Assembly (NCBI RefSeq): GCF_900475285.1
Contig: NZ_LS483370.1
Coordinates: 820,001-884,000, forward strand
Origin: Pseudomonas taetrolens
Lineage (GTDB): Bacteria; Pseudomonadota; Gammaproteobacteria; Pseudomonadales; Pseudomonadaceae
Direction of reading: 5' to 3'
DNA: 64,000 nt
Under the pieces are notes generated by a model, which saw only the letters and a list, made by a program, of their open reading frames with translations, was not told the origin of the DNA and made no database searches. Shown piece by piece: positions 59,042 to 64,000 of this stretch (its first letter is position 1; each line of letters opens with the position of its first letter). The translations under genes were made by a program, and so were the position numbers.

Positions 59042-60256
59042 ATGTTCGAACTCGTAGACAACATCCCGCAAAGCCCGGTAATCAAGGTTATCGGTGTGGG
59101 TGGTGGCGGTGGCAATGCTGTTAACCATATGGTTAAGAGCAACATCGAAGGCGTGGAATTCATCTGCGCCAACACCGACGCGCAAGCGCTGAAAAGCATC
59201 GGCGCCCGTACCATCCTGCAACTGGGCACCGGTGTGACCAAGGGCCTGGGTGCCGGCGCGAATCCGGAGGTCGGTCGTCAGGCTGCTCTGGAAGACCGAG
59301 AGCGCATCGCTGAAGTGCTGCAGGGCACCAACATGGTGTTCATCACCACGGGCATGGGCGGTGGTACCGGTACCGGTGCTGCGCCGATCATTGCCGAAGT
59401 GGCCAAGGAAATGGGCATTCTCACCGTTGCGGTGGTGACACGTCCGTTCCCGTTCGAAGGTCGCAAGCGCATGCAGATCGCAGACGAAGGTATTCGCCTG
59501 TTGTCCGAAAGCGTCGATTCGCTGATCACGATCCCGAACGAAAAACTGCTGACCATCCTCGGCAAGGACGCCAGCCTGCTGTCGGCTTTCGCGAAGGCAG
59601 ATGACGTACTGGCCGGTGCCGTTCGCGGTATTTCCGACATCATCAAGCGTCCGGGCATGATCAACGTCGACTTTGCCGACGTGCGCACCGTGATGAGCGA
59701 AATGGGCATGGCGATGATGGGCACTGGCTGCGCCAGCGGTCCGAACCGTGCACGTGAAGCAACAGAAGCGGCTATCCGCAATCCGTTGCTCGAAGACGTA
59801 AACCTGGAAGGCGCACGCGGCATCCTGGTGAACATCACCGCCGGTCCTGACCTGTCCCTGGGTGAGTACTCCGACGTGGGTAGCATCATCGAAGCTTTTG
59901 CTTCCGAGCACGCGATGGTCAAGGTCGGTACGGTTATCGATCCGGACATGCGTGACGAACTGCATGTGACCGTGGTTGCGACCGGTCTGGGCGCTAAAAT
60001 CGAGAAGCCGGTCAAGGTTATCGACAACAGTGTTCAAGCCACTTACGCAGCTTCGTCGTCGAATTCGGCGGCGGCTCGTCAGGAAGCTCGTACCGAGCGT
60101 CAGGAACAACCGGTGGTTAACTACCGTGATCTGGACCGCCCGACCGTGATGCGTAATCAGGCTCAGCAAGGCGCGACGACCGCTGCCAAGCTCAATCCTC
60201 AAGACGATTTGGATTACCTGGACATCCCGGCTTTCCTGCGTCGACAGGCTGATTAA
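59042..60256 (+). CDS. ftsZ: Cell division GTPase FtsZ
   Basis: A 404-residue tubulin-like GTPase forming the Z-ring. GGGGNAVNHMV and the tubulin signature GGGTGTGAAP near 102-111 bind GTP; the C-terminal linker (QEARTERQEQPVVN onwards) leads to the conserved tail DYLDIPAFLRRQAD that binds FtsA and ZipA. The ATG at 59042 has the strong ribosome site AAAGGAGAGGG in a 71-base gap after ftsA. Confidence 0.98.
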   Translation: MFELVDNIPQSPVIKVIGVGGGGGNAVNHMVKSNIEGVEFICANTDAQALKSIGARTILQLGTGVTKGLGAGANPEVGRQAALEDRERIAEVLQGTNMVFITTGMGGGTGTGAAPIIAEVAKEMGILTVAVVTRPFPFEGRKRMQIADEGIRLLSESVDSLITIPNEKLLTILGKDASLLSAFAKADDVLAGAVRGISDIIKRPGMINVDFADVRTVMSEMGMAMMGTGCASGPNRAREATEAAIRNPLLEDVNLEGARGILVNITAGPDLSLGEYSDVGSIIEAFASEHAMVKVGTVIDPDMRDELHVTVVATGLGAKIEKPVKVIDNSVQATYAASSSNSAAARQEARTERQEQPVVNYRDLDRPTVMRNQAQQGATTAAKLNPQDDLDYLDIPAFLRRQAD

Positions 60257-60287
60257 TGAAATCAATCAGGGGGATTAAGGTGATTGG

Positions 60288-60316
60288 TGTTCAGCAAAGG
60301 CTCGGTCTGCTATTAT
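60288..60316 (+). promoter_or_regulatory. Candidate internal promoter of lpxC
   Basis: TATTAT at 60311-60316 is a good -10; TGTTCA 17 bases upstream is a weak -35. It lies in the 112-base ftsZ-lpxC gap, which would let lpxC be expressed independently of the cluster. Confidence 0.35.
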
Positions 60317-60332
60317 CGCCAGCCTTTGTTGA

Positions 60333-61280
<948 letters not shown>

Positions 61281-61304
61281 GTAAAACTTCTTTCTCTAGT
61301 TTTT

Positions 61305-61332
61305 GAAGGCTGCCTCCGGGTGGCCTTTTTTT
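61305..61332. terminator. Terminator of the dcw cluster
   Basis: AAGGC and GGCCTT with inner partial pairing form a stem followed by TTTTTTT. The T-run overlaps the stop of the convergent diguanylate cyclase gene; the minus-strand read also ends with a short T stretch. Confidence 0.75.
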
Positions 61333-62848
61333 ATGGCACGACGATCGGTTTCAGGGCATTCAGCCCGGTCTCATTGATGTCTACGACCCGGTTTCTCCCG
61401 CCCTTTTTGGCCTGGTAGAGGGCTTTGTCGGCAGTGCTGACAAGCGCTCTCAGCTCGTCTCCGGGCTTGGCATAGCGTGTACATGCCCCCAGGCTGATCG
61501 TGAGTGTTCTCTCGCTCGGGACCACAGGCTCCATGTGCTCGACGGCTATACGGATTTTTTCGGCCAGCGTGCGTGTGCCCGTTGCGTCGGTATCGCTCAG
61601 CACCACTGCAAACTCTTCGCCCCCATAGCGCGCGGCGAGGTCGGCAGGGCGGCGTAAATGCGCCTTGATCACTTGCGCGACCCGGCGCAGTGCCTCATCC
61701 CCGGCCTGGTGTCCAAAGGTGTCGTTAAAGGCTTTGAAGTGGTCAACGTCAATCATGATCAGCGAGATGGGGTTGCCCGCGCGTTGCGCTCTGCGCCACT
61801 CATGATCCAGTTTGTCGTCCAGCGTTCGCCGGTTGGCCAGCCCGCTCAACGGATCAGTCGACGCGAGCCCGGCGAGGTTACGTTCGGCATGTTGGCGCAG
61901 GCGCAGCTCGCGCAGCAACAACCAGGTCAGCCATATCATGCCCAGACAAAGAAGCAGGGTCGTGGCGCCGATCAGCAGGGCAGTATGCTGCCAATTACTG
62001 AAAATGGTACGGGTGGACAGGGCGACCACCACGATCATGGGCAGGTCGCGCACCTGAGAGAAGTTATACAGGCGTTCAACGTGATAAAGCCCGGACATGG
62101 CGATGAAGCTGCCATAGCGCTCATTCAGGAACCTGATGAAGTTGGGCGCCTGGCTCACGTTCTGGCCGATGCGAATCGCCTCGGTCTGGGGGTATTGCAT
62201 CAGCAGCGTACCATCGGTGCTGACAAGGCTGATGTTGCCATGTATGCCGACATCCAGGCCGCGTAACAGGCTAGTGAAGTAACTCAGTTTCATCTGGGCC
62301 ACGGCCACCCCGCGAAACTCTCCATCCGGTCCTGACATGCGGCGGCTGAAGCGGATGCTCCAGTCATTCGGGGTGCGGCTTGCCTGAAAAGGATTGCTGA
62401 TAAAAACCTCTTCATTGGCCATGGCCTGATGCACCTTGAACCAGGGTTGTTCCGTGAGGTTGAGGTCAGCTGGCTGGTCGGGGCGGGAGCTGCTAATCAG
62501 CTTGCCCGAGGCGTCCACGACGAAAAAACCGTCACAGGACGGAAGCTCGGAGGTTCTGTCGAATAACAGCAATTGCCGGGTCGGGGAGGAGAGGGGTGTG
62601 AGGACTCCGCTTTGCAGCAAGTTGGTCACACGCACCAGCGCGGAGTCATACAGGGTCACCGTGTTGCGGACATCGCGGTCGATCAACTGCACGATGTTCA
62701 TCGTGGCACGCGTTGCCTCTTGTGCGGTATTACGGTACTCCCGGACCAGTAAGTAACTCACGATGCTCAAAATAGTGAGCACCGACAGCGCAGTGGCCCC
62801 GACCAGCATACGACGCGTGATGATGTGGGAACGGGGAAAGTATTTAAT
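61331..62848 (-). CDS. Membrane diguanylate cyclase with periplasmic Cache sensor
   Basis: A roughly 505-residue enzyme predicted to make c-di-GMP. Membrane helix 1 is MLVGATALSVLTILSIVSYLLV; a dCache-type periplasmic region (about 40-270; EVFISNPFQASRTPNDWSIRFSRRM, FRGVAVAQMKLSYF) follows; helix 2 is TALLIGATTLLLCLGMIWLTWLLL; then the GGDEF domain with DPLSGLANRRTLDDKLDHEW, the active motif GGEEF at about 409-413, and the I-site RPAD five residues before it (product inhibition). I place the start at an ATT at 62848, because GAGGG stands 7 bases upstream. In-frame alternatives are a TTG at 62908 and an ATG at 62809 just inside helix 1. Confidence 0.86.
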   Translation of the reverse strand: MKYFPRSHIITRRMLVGATALSVLTILSIVSYLLVREYRNTAQEATRATMNIVQLIDRDVRNTVTLYDSALVRVTNLLQSGVLTPLSSPTRQLLLFDRTSELPSCDGFFVVDASGKLISSSRPDQPADLNLTEQPWFKVHQAMANEEVFISNPFQASRTPNDWSIRFSRRMSGPDGEFRGVAVAQMKLSYFTSLLRGLDVGIHGNISLVSTDGTLLMQYPQTEAIRIGQNVSQAPNFIRFLNERYGSFIAMSGLYHVERLYNFSQVRDLPMIVVVALSTRTIFSNWQHTALLIGATTLLLCLGMIWLTWLLLRELRLRQHAERNLAGLASTDPLSGLANRRTLDDKLDHEWRRAQRAGNPISLIMIDVDHFKAFNDTFGHQAGDEALRRVAQVIKAHLRRPADLAARYGGEEFAVVLSDTDATGTRTLAEKIRIAVEHMEPVVPSERTLTISLGACTRYAKPGDELRALVSTADKALYQAKKGGRNRVVDINETGLNALKPIVVP

Positions 62849-62867
62849 GACGTGACCCTCATGGATG

Positions 62868-62881
62868 CGATGCGTGCATCG
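62868..62881. promoter_or_regulatory. Short dyad upstream of the diguanylate cyclase
   Basis: A perfect 6-bp inverted repeat CGATGC and GCATCG around two bases, 20-33 bases upstream of the probable start. It could be a small operator or a hairpin near the ribosome site. Confidence 0.25.
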
Positions 62882-62908
62882 ACATAATGTGTCGCCATTA
62901 AGGCACAA

Positions 62909-62928
62909 GGCCAGCTAAAAAGCTGGCC
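62909..62928 (-). terminator. Hairpin after the right-edge porin gene
   Basis: GGCCAGCT and AGCTGGCC with a 4-base AT loop, 14 bases after the stop at 62942 on the minus strand. The T-run is poor, so it is a weak terminator candidate. Confidence 0.5.
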
Positions 62929-62941
62929 CTGTGATCACGCT

Positions 62942-64000
62942 TTAAAACACATCGAGAGGATAGTCGATGATGACGCGGTACTCATCGACATCGTTGTCCA
63001 CGCTCTGGTAGGCATCATTGCCGCGGTTGGTTGCCCAGCGTAGGCCAACTGCCAGATCTTTGGCCTTGCCTTCCTGAATTACGTACTTGAGCCCCAGATC
63101 TCGCTCCCAGTGATGGGCGTTCTTGCCTTGCGGGTTGTACCAGTTGCCATAGCCGATGCTGTTCGGATCCGCCTTGGTCAGATCCAGCTCGCCTCGGGAG
63201 TACGAGGCGCTGGCGGTCAGGCCGGCAACTCCGAGGCCGCTGAAGTCATATTCGTATTGAAGCTTCCATGAGCGTTCGTTGGGGCCGTTGAAGTCCGAGT
63301 ACTGTTGCGAGTTATCGAGGTAAACACTGTCGCCCTGATTGATGTAGTCGAACGGGGTGTCGCCGTTGACCCGCTGGTAGGCCGCCGTCACAGTGTGCCC
63401 GGCCATCGCCACGGCGAGGTGCAGACTGAAGGTGTTGTTATTGATATCGCCCAACAGGGCCTTGCCAGTGTCCCGGGTGTGATAGAAATGCAGGCCTGGG
63501 TTCAGGCTGATGCTTTCATTCAGCGCATAGGTGTAATCCAGGTCGTAGTAATACTGATTCCAGACATCCTTCAACTCGGCGGCATATAAACTGCTGCTGA
63601 GCTCAGGAAGTGCGCTCCACGACGCGCCGGCCCAGGTCAGGTGTTTGATGGACTGGTCACCCAGGTCGCCGTAGGTGGTGGTCAGGCGGTGCACTCCGCT
63701 CTGGTTGTACGGTTTGTTGAAGCTGACCTGGCCTCCTTCAAACATCCAGCCGTCAAAGTGAGTGTTGGTCAGGCTCACACCGCGGAACGTTTGCGGGAGC
63801 ATGCGCGTTTCACCGCCGGCAATCACCGGGTTGGTCAAGAACAGGTCGCCGGCTTTGAGTTCAGTATCGAACGCGCGCATTTTCAGCGCTGCACCAGCTG
63901 TAGAGAAGGTCGTTGGGGCTTTGCCGCTGCCGTCACTGACCGGCAGGATGCTGCTGCCGTCGGTACCGCCGCCGCCGTCGAGTTTCAAGCCGAGCATGGC
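62942..64000 (-). CDS. OprD-family porin, partial at right edge
   Basis: The C-terminal 353 or so codons of an OprD-family outer-membrane channel. Seen: [143 protein letters not shown] and a C-terminal phenylalanine (PLDVF). The N-terminus and signal peptide lie beyond the window. A first methionine at 63997 is not the true start. It is a paralogue of the porin at 4499-5866, but the substrate is unknown. Confidence 0.9.
   Translation of the reverse strand, partial: AMLGLKLDGGGGTDGSSILPVSDGSGKAPTTFSTAGAALKMRAFDTELKAGDLFLTNPVIAGGETRMLPQTFRGVSLTNTHFDGWMFEGGQVSFNKPYNQSGVHRLTTTYGDLGDQSIKHLTWAGASWSALPELSSSLYAAELKDVWNQYYYDLDYTYALNESISLNPGLHFYHTRDTGKALLGDINNNTFSLHLAVAMAGHTVTAAYQRVNGDTPFDYINQGDSVYLDNSQQYSDFNGPNERSWKLQYEYDFSGLGVAGLTASASYSRGELDLTKADPNSIGYGNWYNPQGKNAHHWERDLGLKYVIQEGKAKDLAVGLRWATNRGNDAYQSVDNDVDEYRVIIDYPLDVF

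Noticed and set aside
63996..64000. Start of the right-edge porin at the methionine near 63997
   Set aside because: The OprD family needs a signal peptide and about 80-100 further N-terminal residues; the methionine is internal.

Overview
The window is chromosomal DNA of a Pseudomonas of the P. fluorescens type. The complete dcw cell-wall/division cluster, the rplM-rpsI-petABC-sspAB block, a dpp operon carrying an OprD-family porin, RoxSR, Mqo and fluorescens-type REP elements all point there. The species cannot be fixed from sequence reading alone. No phage, insertion sequence, CRISPR array, tRNA or rRNA gene was seen. All gene calls rest on reading the translations; no database search was run.

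Layout. 1-7633 (minus): a dipeptide-uptake operon read dppA2 - oprD-type porin - dppA1 - dppB - dppC - dppD, running off the left edge, with a hairpin in three intercistronic gaps. 8055-12602: a SIMPL-domain periplasmic protein, the redox two-component system RoxS/RoxR, and three small proteins of unknown role. 12630-15112: malate:quinone oxidoreductase and a roughly 1 kb upstream stretch with one small ORF. 15271-19576: a YajG-type lipoprotein, an acyltransferase, two small proteins (CPXCG and DUF2007), a divergent SRAP/HMCES-type protein and an M48 lipoprotein peptidase. 19656-22497 (minus): a GDT1-type manganese exporter behind a probable yybP-ykoY riboswitch, RsmC, and a hydroxyacid dehydrogenase. 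22578-30585: LysE exporter, DUF1302 outer-membrane protein, MBL hydrolase, OmpA-like lipoprotein, ZapG, hydrolase, TrpS, ZapE. 30645-32869 (minus): a GlxA/AraC regulator and a Tas-type aldo/keto reductase.

33116-38022: ribosomal proteins L13 and S9, cytochrome bc1 (petABC), SspA/SspB. 38077-41526 (minus): lpoA-yraN-diaA-dolP, divergent from rsmI. 42752-43107: RNase P RNA. 43362-61280: the dcw cluster mraZ-rsmH-ftsL-ftsI-murE-murF-mraY-murD-ftsW-murG-murC-ddlB-ftsQ-ftsA-ftsZ-lpxC, mostly with 1-8 base overlaps or very short gaps. 61331-64000 (minus): a diguanylate cyclase and the C-terminal part of a second OprD-family porin cut by the right edge.

The most notable observations are the SRAP protein lacking two of the four known active-site residues, the manganese riboswitch with a visible alternative pairing next to the start codon, a probable ATT start for the diguanylate cyclase, long direct repeats and dyads in the dpp promoter region, and two strong palindromes upstream of an unrecognised secreted protein. 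I found no convincing wholly new multi-gene system; most of the window is conserved core genome.
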